A stretch of DNA of 64,000 nucleotides from Stomorhina lunata (GCA_933228675.1 OW121740.1:30219632-30283631); one strand, 5' to 3'. Positions 1 through 11,212 are shown, counted from the first letter of the stretch. Made by a program: numbers and translations. Notes: a model not told the origin generated them from the sequence alone.

Positions 1-1690
1 TTATATATTATTCTCTAATTAATAAATTTTTGAAAAATTTATTGTCAATTTTGGAAAAATTGCCTATAAATAGTCAATTTGGGAAAAATTTCCTATAAAA
101 AGTAAATTTTCGAAAAATCCCTATAGATAGTCAATTTTCAAAATCTTCCTATAAATAGTAAATTTTCGAAAAATTTCCCATAAATAGTCAATTTTCGAAA
201 ATTTCCCATAAATAGTCAATTTTCGAAAAATTTCCTATAAATAGTCAATTTTCGAAAAATTTCCTATAAATAGTCAATATTCAATAAATTTCCTATAAAT
301 AGTCAATTTTCCAAAAATTTCCTATAAATAGTCAATTTTCGAAAAATTTCTTATAAATAGTCAATTTTTGCAAAATTTCCTATTAATAGTCAATTTTCGA
401 AAAATTTCCTATTAATAGTCAATTTTCGAAAAATTTCCTATAAATAGTCAATTTTCAAAAAATTTTCTATAAATAGTCATATTTCGAAAAATTTCCTATC
501 AATAGTCAATTTTCGAAAAATTTCCTATAAATAGTCAATTTTCGAAAAATTTCTTATAAATAGTCAATTTTTGCAAAATTTCCTATTAATAGTCAATTTT
601 CGAAAAATTTCCTATTAATAGTCAATTTTCGAAAATTTTCCTATTAATAGTAAATTTTCGAAAAATTTCCTATAAATAGTCAATTTTCAAAAAATTTTCT
701 ATAAATAGTCATATTTCGAAAAATTTCCTATCAATAGTCAATTTTCGAAAAATTTTCTATAAATAGTCAATTTTCAAAAAATTTCCTATAAATAGTCATT
801 TTTCGAAAAATTTCCTATAAACAGTCAATTTTCTAAAAATTTCCTATGAATAGTAAATTTTCGAAAAATTTCCTATAAATAGTCATTTTTCGAAAAATTT
901 CCTATAGTCAATTTTTTCAAAATTTCCTATAAATAGTCATTTTTTCAAAATTTCCTATAAAAAGTCAATTTTTTCAAAATTTCCTATAAATAGTCATTTT
1001 TTTCAAAATTTCCTATAAATAGTCAATTTTTGAAAAATTTCCTATAAATAGTCAATTTTTGAAAAATTTCCTATAAATAGTCAATTTTTGAAAAATTTCC
1101 TATAAATAGTCAATCTTCGAAAAATTTCCTAAAAATAGTAAATTTTCGAAAAATTTCCTATAAATAATCAATTTTCAAAAAATTTCCTATAAATAGTCAA
1201 TTTTCGAAAAATTTCCTATAAACAGTCAATTTTCCAAAAATTTCCTATGAATAGTAAATTTTCGAAAAATTTCCTATTAATAGTCAATTTTCGAAAAATT
1301 TCCTATTAATAGTCAATTTTCGAAAAATTTCCTATTAATAGTCAAATTTCGAAAAATTTCCTATTAACAGTCAATTTTCGAAAAATTTCCTATAAATAGT
1401 CAATTTTCAAAAAATTTTCTATAAATAGTCAAATTTCTAAAAATTTCCAATAAAAAGTCAATTTTCGAAAAATTTCCTGTAAATAGTCAATTTTCGAAAA
1501 AATTTCCTATAAAAGTGAGTTTTCAAACAAATTTCTTTAAATACTCAATATTCGAAAAATTTTCTATAAATATAATATTTTCGAAAAAACTCATATAAAA
1601 AGTAAATTTTCGCAAACTTTCTTTTCAATAAAATATTTTCTAAAAATTTCCTATAAAAATAAAATTTCGAAAACAAATTTTCGTTATTTT
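1..1690. repeat. 29-bp tandem satellite array (array 1)
   Basis: About 58 units of 29 bp run from the left edge of the window. Each unit reads roughly TTTCCTATAAATAGTC then AATTTTCGAAAAA. Units differ by point changes (CGAAAAA, CAAAAAA, TGCAAAA; TATAAAT or TATTAAT) and a few indels. Decay is strongest at the right end (1500-1690). The array is cut by the window start, so its full length is unknown. The TTTCCTAT core is shared with the other arrays. No coding function is seen. Confidence 0.95.
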
Positions 1691-1711
1691 CCGTTTTTTC
1701 AACAATTTTGT

Positions 1712-1845
1712 GTATAAAATTTTTCGTTATTACAAAAATTTTCTATGGAAAATTTTTCGTTATTACAAAAATTTTCTATAGAAAATTTTTCGTTATTACA
1801 AAAATTTGCTATAAAAAATTTTTTGCTATTACTATTACGAACTAT
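1712..1845. repeat. 33-bp minisatellite, about 4 units
   Basis: A short run of a 33-bp unit combines TTTTCTATAGAAAATTTTTC with GTTATTACAAAAA. It directly follows array 1 and contains the CTATAG palindrome typical of arrays C and D, so it links the families. An open frame across it exists only because 33 is a multiple of three. Confidence 0.85.
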
Positions 1846-1861
1846 ATATAAGTATACCTGA

Positions 1862-1985
1862 CAGGGGCCAAACCGCAGCATTCGATATAGATCGAAATGT
1901 AAACATTTGTGTAGCATACTTTAAGGATAATCTAAATGGTATATACTGTTCACTATATCGTAACTTATTTATCAAAAGATTCCTG
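1862..1985 (+). mobile_element. MITE fragment with CAGGGGCC terminus
   Basis: The stretch starts with CAGGGGCCAAACCGC and stays alignable for about 120 bp with the reverse complement of the element at 39143-39467, including GCATTCGATAT and CATACTTTAAGGATAATC. Only one end is present. The CAGGGGCC end is hAT-like, but no target duplication was found. Confidence 0.65.
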
Positions 1986-2251
1986 ATACTAAAACAATTT
2001 TATTTAAATTAAATTTTATGACAAACAAACGGACATAAACCACAACTAGACTGAGGACGAACTGTCAAAGTATACATGTAAGAAATGTAATTTTTTAATG
2101 AATTTTGAGCTTTGAAATGTAATAAATTTGAAAAACAATTTTGATTGAAACAAAGTTTTTTGTCTCTCCTGTAAAATCAGCTGAAAGTGTGTTACGGCAG
2201 TGAATTTTGAAAATAAATTAAATAATACTGACAGACATTAAGGAAATACAT

Positions 2252-3044
2252 AAAACAAGTAAGAAAGTGCTATAGTCGGCCAAGCCCGATCATACGATAC
2301 CCTTCACCACTAAGGTCAAAGGTGTTATTTTTCCTGTGTAAAGACAAATATTTGCTAAATTTTGCCATCATACAAACATTTTCTCAAAACTTATATATTT
2401 AAGCTGTTTTTGTCATTTTGAATTATATGGGAGCTAGGGTCAAATGTGGACCGATTATCGTGAAATTTAGCAAATTTATTACACTTTATACATAAATTAT
2501 GTATGCGAAAAATAAACTCAAAATTCTCATTATCTTCAGATTGATGAGCGTTTTTTTTTGTATTGGTTTTCGTCTCATTTAGTGCGTTTTGACAGAAGAG
2601 TTTGTATGGGAGCTATTGCCAAATGTGCACTGATTTCAACGAAATTTTTTACAGTGATTTAGGTTTACATAAGGAGTATTTGTTTTAAATTTCATGAAAA
2701 AATATTGATATTTGTGGCCAAAATATCAATTCCGGGAAGTGGGACCTATGGGAGGTACCGTAAATAATGGACCGATTTTGACGAATTTCAATGGCCATGG
2801 TCCCACTATCAAAAAAAGTTATCTGTGCCAAATTTGTTCAAATTATCTTTAGAATTGCGACCTGTAGTTTGATTACAAGTTCTACATGGGGGTCCAGCCA
2901 GCCAGACGGACGGACGGATATCGCTAAATCGACTCAGAAAGTGATTCTAAGCCTATTGGTATACTAAAAGGTCTAAGACAAATATTTCTATGCGTTACAT
3001 ACATCAGCACAAAGTTTAATACCCTTTGGTGAAGGGTATAAAAA
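2252..3044 (-). mobile_element. Mini-me/DINE-1-like element, family 1, full length
   Basis: Read on the minus strand, it starts TATACCCTTCACC, carries a (GTCY)n/GGCTGG block (plus-strand CCAGCCAGCCAGACGGACGG near 2893), and ends with a hairpin around GGCTTGGCCGACTATAGC followed by TTTCTTACTTGTTTT. The 5' ACCCTTCACC and the sub-terminal GGTGAAGGGT form inverted repeats. The interior repeats a phrase of the type AATCGGTCCACATTTGACC. It is non-autonomous with no ORF. Mini-me/DINE-type identity is inferred from this architecture. Confidence 0.8.
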
Positions 3045-4730
3045 ATAAAGCTTCAAATTTTAGTTTATTTTCAGTTTTTTTTTATTTCTTTTTCCTCTGA
3101 GTAGTTGATCTTTAGACTTTTAACAGCTTTAGTCTTTTATGTCAAAAGTACCTAAAATTAAAGACATACTATCTTAAAAAAATGTCCATTAATGTTTTTT
3201 ATGAACTATGTCTAAATGTATGCTACATTTTGCTATCTAGGATATGCATAAAATCCTTAAATTAAAAAAAAAAATGATCTCGAATATTGCATTGTCGGCT
3301 ACTGTGTAGTCCTATAAAGGCGATCCGGACAACCAATGACACACTTGTAAAAGACTTTGGTATTCAAGATGCAAAGTACATTTAGGCAGCATTCCCTAAA
3401 TAACATATCGAATTACAAAGATTTTTTGTAAATTGTGCTCATTGATGATTTTTTATAAAATACCAAAATGTTAAGATTTACTTAAAAAAAAAGAAAATTA
3501 AAAACACCATGAAGCTGTTAATGAAATTAATACTAAAAGTCAAATTAAACATGGTCCTGCTGATGATGCTACTCTAAAGGGGACAAAAGCATTGCATTCA
3601 AATACTTTAAGAAAGAGCAAAATAAAGATCAAAAATAATACAAATTACTAACATGAACATATGAATGAACCTTTTAAAATAGTTAAAATGACAATAAGGA
3701 CAAACTACAACCAAACAAAATACCAGCAGACAACGAATGAAAAAAAAAACATTCAAATGATAATAAAATTTAACACAATTTAAACAAGAAAAAAAAAAAA
3801 GAAAAACGACAATCGTTTTAAATAAAAATTTCATTCAATATTTCCCCCCCTCTTCAAAGACAAGGAAAAATCACAACATTCAGTGCCACAAACTGATGTT
3901 TCCTTTTATTCCTTTCAGAGTATCTGTGTGTTGTTGTCGTTGTTGTCTTTTGAAACAATTTATTGAAATGAAAATAACATGAAATAAAACAAACAACCAG
4001 TCAATACAATAAAATGAAACATAAACAGCAAAATAAACAGGAAAAATTAAGTACAAATAAAAAAAAACAAAAAACAACAACGAAATCCAAAAGGAACATA
4101 AGCAGAAATCTTCTGAAGAAAGCCAGAAACTAAAATTAACATGATGCAACATTAACATGGGCTACTAAGGTAGTTGCAAACAAAGTGGTCACCACCAACT
4201 GGCCAAGCGAGCAGCCAACAACTGCAACTGCTTACAAAACCGTCATTCAGTCAGTTAATAAAAGAGCCAACTAACCGGCCATCCAGTCAACCAGGCAGCC
4301 CCGTCATGCAGCCTCTCAAGATTGGTATGTGGTGTTAAATGTTTAACGTTAAGGACAACAAGGTGTAGAAATATATGAGTGTTTTATAAATAAATATTGT
4401 AACGAAAAAATGTCAGAGATGTCCACGATGGGTGACAAAGAAACGCATCATTTATCAAAAAGACTTTCACTGACAAAACTATGAAACTAAGGTCCTTTAC
4501 AGGGACTTCCTAAATATTGAAATTGTCATCTTGTTGAAACCCAATGTCTTATGTTTATACATAAACTTACAAATGACAATCTTGATTTATCTGAGGGCAT
4601 GGGTGGTATAAATAACAACGAATCAGAAGCTCTGGGCGTTATGGTCATGAAAATAAAGAATGATGTCCACTCTACTCAACATGTCTTTTAAGTATCGAAA
4701 AAAGGATTCAGGGTTCGAGCACCGGTCACG
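3045..4730. other. AT-rich spacer, no gene recognised
   Basis: This is low-complexity poly(A/T)-rich DNA with many AAC/CAA-type runs. The open frames here are short, hydrophobic translations of poly-A/T tracts and are not convincing genes. A more G/C-rich patch at 4180-4320 has no recognisable coding or RNA feature. Confidence 0.6.
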
Positions 4731-4858
4731 ACTAAATTTACAAACATAACTTTTAAGAATTATGTTCATAAACCGAAAGTAAAAGCGTAGATTATAATCT
4801 ACGCTTTTACTTTTGGTTTATGAACATAATTCTTAAAAGTTATGTCTGTAAATTTAGT
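4731..4858. repeat. 128-bp near-perfect palindrome
   Basis: Two 64-bp arms meet with no spacer at the centre 4794/4795 (GTAGATTATAATCTAC). They differ at only two positions: CCG versus CCA near 4773/4816, and AAA versus AGA near 4743/4846. Pairing stops abruptly outside the arms. As RNA it would fold into a 64-bp hairpin. It could be a foldback element or a recent inverted duplication. It sits immediately upstream of the ribozyme element. Confidence 0.9.
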
Positions 4859-4877
4859 AATAATGCGGGGTTTTCGA

Positions 4878-5028
4878 TCTGTCTAAATTGGGGATAATCC
4901 TCCTGAAGAGATGGCTTAACCAACCATCGAAATGCGTCGAGGAATTTGGTTTATCCGCAAACATTTTTTGGCTTTTTATCAATAAATTGGTCTGTTACAT
5001 TAATAAATAAATGTAACAGATTTGGGAT
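4878..5028 (+). mobile_element. Ribozyme-bearing short element, copy 1
   Basis: This 151-bp segment is alignable end to end with 14823-14968, from TCTGTCTA to TTGGGAT. It contains a hammerhead-like fold (4898-4943), a shared CATTTTTTGG box, and a terminal hairpin (4991-5020). The hairpin has an 11-bp stem TCTGTTACATT and loop AATAAATA. No ORF is present. The best inference is a fragment of a hammerhead-carrying retroelement, such as a Penelope-like pseudo-LTR or a SINE/retrozyme-like element. No reverse transcriptase of that class is seen here. Confidence 0.7.
4898..4943 (+). ncRNA. Hammerhead ribozyme, decayed core
   Basis: Stem I is TCCTC/GAGGA. The core reads CTGAAGA where the consensus is CTGATGA. 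Stem II is GATGG/CCATC plus a C-A mismatch. GAAA, TGCG and the TC cleavage position follow. The T-to-A change in the invariant core should abolish activity, so this copy is probably dead. Confidence 0.6.
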
Positions 5029-5029
5029 G

Positions 5030-5665
5030 AAATGCGAATACTCTTCTTTTTGAGTAAAGCAATTCATAGTAAAATTTCAACTCATTGTCAAAGTGAAAGC
5101 GATAGCCAAATTGCAAGCCATAGTAAAATTGCGAGTCATTGTCAAGGTACAAGATATTGAGAAATTTAAAGTCATTGTGAAAGAGCAATTCATGTTCTAA
5201 GTACAACTCACTGTCAAAATGCAAGTCATAGTTAAAATGTGAGTAATTGAGAAAGTGCAAGACATGGTTAAAAATCAAATCATAGTCAAAGTGCAAGTCA
5301 CTGTCAAAATGCAAGTCATAGTCAAAGTGTGAGTAATTGAGAAAGTGCAAGTCATTGTTAAAGAGCAAACCATAATCAAAGTGCAAGTCGCTGTCAAAAT
5401 GAAAGTCATAGTTAAAATGTGAGTAATTGAGAAATTGCAAGTCATTGTTAAAAAGAAAATCATAGTCAAAGTGCAAGTCACTGTCAAAATGCAAGTCATA
5501 ATCAAAGTGTGAGTAATTGAGAATGTACAAGTCATTGTTAAAGAGCAAACCATAGTCAAAGTGCAAGTCACTATTAAAATGCAAGTCATAGACAAAATGC
5601 AAGTCATCACCAAATTGCAAGTCATAGTTAAATTGCAAATCATTGTCAAGTGCAATTCATACTGA
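5030..5665. repeat. 18-bp minisatellite with 90-bp higher-order unit
   Basis: Tandem 18-mers of the type CAAAGTGCAAGTCATAGT are arranged as a five-unit, 90-bp higher-order repeat. One of the five reads GTGAGTAATTGA and another AGAGCAAACCATA. Because 18 is divisible by three, long open frames appear on the minus strand. One of 212 codons reads as hexapeptides of the FDYDLH type. More than one frame is open, there is no context of a gene, and I treat these frames as by-products. Confidence 0.85.
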
Positions 5666-5699
5666 AAATGCAAGTCATAGCAATTTTGAAAATCATTTT

Positions 5700-7145
5700 A
5701 TTTGAAAGATAATTTTCTGGCATTAATTCAAATATGACTTCGCGGCTGGCTCTAATCTACAAGTACAATTTCCGATTACTTTTTTCAACATTTGTGTATC
5801 GGCAATAATGCTGCGACACACTCCTTCAAGTAGTCAATCGTTTCGAGTTTATAGGCGAAGACTAGCGACTTTACTAACGCTGAAGAAAATATTCTAGCGG
5901 CGCTTAATCGCAAACATGTAACTATGAGGTCACCAAAGTGAACAAATCACTAAATAAATTCTTATAAATACTTCAGTATTTCTACAGGTTAATGCTCTAG
6001 TTCTCTAATTATGTTGTACATATTAAGTTTTTAACTAATCAAATTTCCATCGAAGAAATTTAGAACCCAAGTGCCCAATATTGGCCACATTTCAACATCA
6101 ACTTGAGGACAGTTAATGCAAAACTATCACATCATAAGCAAATACTTATGTACTCGCACAAGCAAACACATCATGAAGTGCGTGGCATAGCTCTTTCGGT
6201 TTAATGGTACATTCTGTGAACTGTGATATCTTGTCAACGAACGCAAAAAGGTGTCACATCTTAACAGCATACGGTCATATCAACTGTTACATATTATAGA
6301 CTTCAGATGAAAAAAAAAAAAAATAATAAAAATCCAGATCCTCATGTTAAACAACTGAACTAAAAATTCAATAATAAAAAGCAACAACAGATAACAAAAA
6401 ATGAAAAAAAAAAAGAAATGGAACCAAAACACGGTTTAAACAAAACGACAACTACTACAAAAACAGAGGAGAGGGCTTAACCCAAAACATACGGCTAAGT
6501 ACGTTAATCAATGTTTGTAATAAATTATCACAACAATATAAACGACAAACAACAAAAAACACACTCAAGAGGATCATTGAGGAGGACATCATTTTTATCA
6601 TCATCATTATTATCATCATCATACTTAGAACGTTTTGTAAGCGAGAAAAAATAAACACAAGAATACTATAACTTAAGATTAAAAGCAACAGCAAAGAACA
6701 AAAAAAAACAAAACTAAAAGTAACAAATAACAAAAATATATATAATGAAAATTGAACATATAAATGACATAAAAGACCAAAGAAATGAATTGACCAAGGA
6801 ATCTGGAAACAAACAGTCCAACAATAAACCAAAAATAACATAAAATAATACTCGTACAGCAAAAGCCAGAGCAGGAACAAGAGGAAAACATAAAAATGTG
6901 ACTACATGCTGTGACATCATAGTAACAGCACAACACCATCTCCAACATCACCATCACCCAACCGGCAAAACAACCAAACACTCACTACTACAGAACCGCC
7001 ATCAACTTCACCACTACCACCAGTTGGCAGTTGTTGTTCCATTCCATAAGCCGGAGAGCCAAGCAACAGTCATCATACTTATCAGCAACAAAATGATATA
7101 CTCTGGATATAGTACAATCATAGCCACCCTTGAAACCTTAAAAAT
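5700..7145. other. AT-rich spacer, no gene recognised
   Basis: Unique-looking AT-rich DNA with poly-A tracts and a short ATC/ATT run near 6590-6620. Minus-strand open frames at 6455-6981 are strongly hydrophobic translations of A-rich DNA, overlap in several frames, and are not accepted as genes. Confidence 0.55.
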
Positions 7146-7149
7146 TATA

Positions 7150-9380
7150 AAAAAGATACTACAAATGGTCAAGCCCGACTTTATGATACCTTTCATTAAG
7201 AAGGGTAAAAATATTTGAAGTTTTTTTCATTTTTCTATGCAAATTCTTTTTGTATCAAAATTTTTCTATGCTAAATTTCCCATTTTTATAAGAAATTTTC
7301 AAAATTTTCAAAATTTTCAAAATTTCCTATTATTATAGGAAATTTTCAAAATTTCCTATTTTTATAGGAAATTTTCAAAATTTCCTATTTTTATAGGAAA
7401 TTTTCAAAATTTTCTATTTTTATAGAAAATTTTCAAAATTTTCTATTTTTATAGGAAATTTTCAAAATTTTCTATTTTTATAGGAAATTTTCAAAATTTC
7501 CTATTTTTATAGGAAATTTTCAAAATTTCCTATTTTTATAGGAAATTTTCAAAATTTCCTATTTTTATAGGAAATTTTCAAAATTTCCTATTTTTATAGG
7601 AAATTTTCAAAATTTCCTATTTTTATAGGAAATTTTCAAAATTTCCTATTTTTATAGGAAATTTTCAAAATTTCCTATTTTTATAGGAAATTTTCAAAAT
7701 TTCCTATTTTTATAGGAAATTTTCAAAATTTCCTATTTTTATAGGAAATTTTCAGAATTTCCTATTTTTATAGGAAATTTTCAAAATTTCCTATTTTTAT
7801 AGGAAATTTTCAAAATTTCCTATTTTTATAGGAAATTTTCAAAATTTCCTATTTTTATAGGAAATTTTCAAAATTTCCTATTTTTATAGGAAATTTTCAA
7901 AATTTCCTATTTTTATAGGAAATTTTCAAAATTTCCTATTTTTATAGGAAATTTTCAAAATTTCCCATTTTTATAGGAAATTTTAAAATTTTCCTATTTT
8001 TATAGGATATTTTCAAAATTTCCTATTTTTATAGGAAATTTTCAAAATTTCCTATTTTTATAGGAAATTTTCAAAATTTCCTATTTTTATAGGAAATTTT
8101 CACAATTTCCTATTTTTATAGGAAATTTTCAAAATTTCCTATTTTTATAGGAAATTTTCAAAATTTCCTATTTTTATAGGAAATTTTCAAAATTTCCTAT
8201 TTTTATAGGAAATTTTCAAAATTTCCTATTTTTATAGGAAATTTTCAAAATTTCCTATTTTTATAGGAAATTTTCAAAATTTCCTATTTTTATAGGAAAT
8301 TTTCAAAATTTCCTATTTTTATAGGAAATTTTCAAAATTTCCTATTTTTATAGGAAATTTTCAAAATTTCCTATTTTTATAGGAAATTTTCAAAATTTCC
8401 TATTTTTATAGGAAATTTTCAAAATTTCCTATTTTTATAGGAAATTTTCAAAATTTCCTATTTTTATAGGAAATTTTCAAAATTTCCTATTTTTATAGGA
8501 AATTTTCAAAATTTCCTATTTTTATAGGAAATTTTCAAAATTTCCTATTTTTATAGGAAATTTTCAAAATTTCCTATTTTTATAGGAAATTTTCAAAATT
8601 TCCTATTTTTATAGGAAATTTTCAAAATTTCCTATTTTTATAGGAAATTTTCAAAATTTCCTATTTTTATAGGAAATTTTCAAAATTTCCTATTTTTATA
8701 GGAAATTTTCAAAATTTCCTATTTTTATAGGAAATTTTCAAAATTTCCTATTTTTATAGGAAATTTTCAAAATTTCCTATTTTTATAGGAAATTTTCAAA
8801 ATTTCCTATTTTTATAGGAAATTTTCAAAATTTCCTATTTTTATAGGAAATTTTCAAAATTTCCTATTTTTATAGGAAATTTTCAAAATTTCCTATTTTT
8901 ATAGGAAATTTTCAAAATTTCCTATTTTTATAGGAAATTTTCAAAATTTCCTATTTTTATAGGAAATTTTCAAAATTTCCTATTTTTATAGGAAATTTTC
9001 AAAATCTCCTATTTTTATAGGAAATTTTCAAAATCTCCTATTTTTATAGGAAATTTTCAAAATCTCCTATTTTTATAGGAAATTTTCAAAATTTCCTATT
9101 TTTATAGGAAATTTTCAAAATTTCCTATTTTTATAGGAAATTTTCAAAATTTCCTATTTTTATAGGAAATTTTCAAAATTATAGGAAATTTTCAAAATTT
9201 CCTATTTTTTAAGGAAATTTTCAAAATTTCCCATTTTTATAGGAAATTTTCCTATTTTTATAGGATAGACAAAAAGATTTTGAGGCGATCGGTTATGGTA
9301 TTAGACCAATATTTTGATGTGTTACAAACATACACTCAAACTTGTAATAGCCCTACCCACTTTTGTTGTAGAATATAAAT
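7150..9380 (-). mobile_element. Mini-me-like element split by a satellite array
   Basis: The left edge (7150-7215, GGTCAAGCCCGAC...GATACC) aligns with the 3' terminus of family-1 elements, as at 2260-2320. The right edge (9270-9375) aligns with their 5' terminus: GTATTAGACCAATATTT, then TGTTACAAACATACA, then TAATAGCCCTACCCAC (compare 2955-3040). Both are on the minus strand and in the right order. The normal 0.6-kb interior is replaced by a 2-kb 29-bp array. The edges are diverged, so the call rests on co-linearity. Confidence 0.6.
7240..9267. repeat. 29-bp palindromic satellite array (array A)
   Basis: About 70 units of 29 bp have the core TTTCCTATTTTTATAGGAAA plus TTTTCAAAA. The unit is itself almost a perfect inverted repeat. 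Central units (8100-8990) are nearly identical, while both edges carry variants (TTTTC for TTTCC, CTCC, deletions near 9179). This gradient is expected of unequal exchange. Confidence 0.95.
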
Positions 9381-9839
9381 AAACTAAAAATCCAGAAAAA
9401 TACCAAGAAAAAAGCAGTTGATGTTGACAATCCAGAAAACATAACCAAACATCCAACAGCTACAAATAACAAAAATTAACCAACAACAAAACTAAAACAG
9501 ACCAAAAACAAGATAAATTTTTATGTGAATGAATGAATACATTTTTATTATGGATTTTTTGGTTGCTTTTCATTTGTTTTTCATTTCTAACCTGAAAGAT
9601 TTTAAATTTTGTTCTTAGCAGTCGTCCTGTCTGCTCTTAATACTCTCATATTTTGTTACAATTTCCAGTAGGAATTTTTTTCGCGCTGAACGTTTTTATG
9701 TTTAAAATAGAAATTGTTATAATCTAAGGGGTTGTTTTTTTTTTTGTACAATTCATAAATATCTGTTTCCTGTGTAAAGGACCTGAAGAGAAGAAATGTG
9801 CTTAAAACATGTTAACTTTATTTTAGCTGTGTTTATAAG
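9381..9839. other. Spacer upstream of tRNA gene
   Basis: AT-rich spacer with A-rich and T-rich tracts. No ORF or RNA gene is seen before the tRNA. Confidence 0.5.
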
Positions 9840-9912
9840 GACCGTGTGGCCTAATGGATAAGGCGTCGGACTTCGAATCCGAAGATTGCAGGTTCGAGTC
9901 CTGTCACGGTCG
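9840..9912 (+). tRNA. tRNA-Arg-TCG: tRNA-Arg (anticodon TCG)
   Basis: A 73-nt gene folds into a full cloverleaf. The acceptor stem is GACCGTG/CACGGTC with discriminator G. The D arm is GGCC...AAGGC. The anticodon stem is TCGGA/TCCGA with loop CTTCGAA (anticodon 9873-9875). The T arm is GCAGG/CCTGT with loop TTCGAGT. The internal Pol III A box (TGGCCTAATGG) and B box (GGTTCGAGTCC) are intact. There is no encoded CCA and no intron. It reads CGA arginine codons and is probably functional. Confidence 0.97.
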
Positions 9913-9918
9913 AAGAAA

Positions 9919-9927
9919 TTTTTTTTT
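9919..9927 (+). terminator. Pol III terminator
   Basis: A run of nine T begins six bases after the tRNA end, followed by further T-runs. This is the normal RNA polymerase III stop signal. Confidence 0.9.
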
Positions 9928-9929
9928 GT

Positions 9930-10795
9930 TTTTTTCTTTTTATTTTTTTATTTATAAACAAGAATAAATTAAAAAATTTATATAAAAAAAATGATTTTAC
10001 AAAAAATTATAGCAATTTCCCCAAATTTAATTTCTAAAAATCCATAGTGTAATAATGAAAGTGATATCAAGAGCCCAGCTGATGAATTCGCCTGGAAATT
10101 TAACGAACAAAAATTTGACAAAATGTAAGCAAACCTACAAAAACAACATGGGGTTTCATTTTGTCATGTTGTATTTGTTGTATTCTTGCCACCACCTGTA
10201 ATGAATTCGCCTTGTAAAAATCATTATTTCTCTTATTGTCAATATAAAACATCATTTGTGAATCACACATATATAACAGGGATGGCAAACATGGCACAAT
10301 TGTACTTTTTCTGATACATTTATAACCTTATTGGCACCGTGGTACTACGGCGTCCTACTTGATACAATTTTCAATTTTAATTTTTTACTATAATTTATAA
10401 AGTTTTTCTAAGACAAAAACTGTAAACTGGTTTCCATATGTAGCCACAAAGCACGATTGTTGGTCTGATGGTCTGTTGATTTTAAGTTTATGTGCATTTA
10501 AATAGACATTTCTATTGAAATTGGGTTAAATTATGTTGATTTTTTCAGGTACTTATACATGACTGGAACCCTAAAATTGAGATGCGATCATGACCGCCAC
10601 AATTTTTTGAAATTTAAGAAAATTTGAACAATAATATACGAATGGTCGATGTGAATGACTGTATCATATTATGTTTGAAATGCCTCGTATTAGACCATAT
10701 CTCAAAGTTAAGATCTTCATTTTAAAATCACTTTAATATCCAGTGACAAGCGGTCCATACTTGACCCTAGTTATCGTACTGCAAGATGTTTTTTC
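9930..10795. other. Spacer, no gene recognised
   Basis: AT-rich DNA. The bases 10735-10790 (CAAGCGGTCCATACTTGACCC) resemble the interior phrase of the mini-me-like families, so this may be part of an old element that continues at 11170-11212 beyond the MITE. Confidence 0.45.
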
Positions 10796-11114
10796 GTCGT
10801 TATGGAGTTTATGTGCTCTATCCGCCATTTTATACATTTTGAGTTTATGATGCCACTTTAGTTTTTCTACCCTAAATTTCAAATCTAGAACTTATTTTCG
10901 GCTATCTCGTCTAGATTCTGAGATAAATAGTGTTTGTTCTATATCCTTCAAAACTGATTTTTTGTGCTGTTTTGCTCTATACGACAAATATATGTATGTA
11001 AAATCTCAAAATTCTATCATATAGTGTTTTTGAAAAATTAAGTTTAAACTTCAAGATCGATTTTCTCGAAAGAAAGCATTTTTGGCGTATAGAGCACATA
11101 AAATCCCGCACGAC
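10796..11114. mobile_element. About 320-bp MITE with 5' GTCGT...TTTATGTGCTCTAT ends
   Basis: Terminal inverted repeats of about 30 bp share GTCGT, TTTATGTGCTCTAT and CGCC. The interior (GATGCCACTTTAG, CTCGTCTAG, TCTATATCCTTCA) is collinear with the larger copy at 60419-61725. No ORF is present, and no clear target duplication was found. The superfamily is not assigned. Confidence 0.75.
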
Positions 11115-11169
11115 GATATGTTGACAATCGTTCATAGGACCATAGTAGTTTAGGGTACCACAGAATTGG

Positions 11170-11212
11170 TCGAGCTCGACTACTTATAATACTTTCTTAC
11201 TTGTATATAAAA
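11170..11212 (+). mobile_element. 3' terminus of a mini-me-like element
   Basis: The hairpin GTCGAGCTCGAC is followed by ACTTATAATACTTTCTTACTTGT, the same design as the family 1 and 2 ends. The MITE at 10796-11114 probably inserted in the body of this element. Confidence 0.55.

Noticed and set aside
1..1690. Possible CRISPR-like array
   Set aside because: Units are contiguous 29-mers with no unique spacers; same holds for arrays A to D. The genome is eukaryotic.
4711..4730. B-box-like GGTTCGAGCACC, possible tRNA or tRNA-derived SINE
   Set aside because: No A box or cloverleaf upstream; last bases deviate from the B-box consensus.
6455..6981. Hydrophobic minus-strand frames (up to 141 codons)
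   Set aside because: Arise from A-rich plus strand, overlap each other in different frames, and show no domain or splice context.
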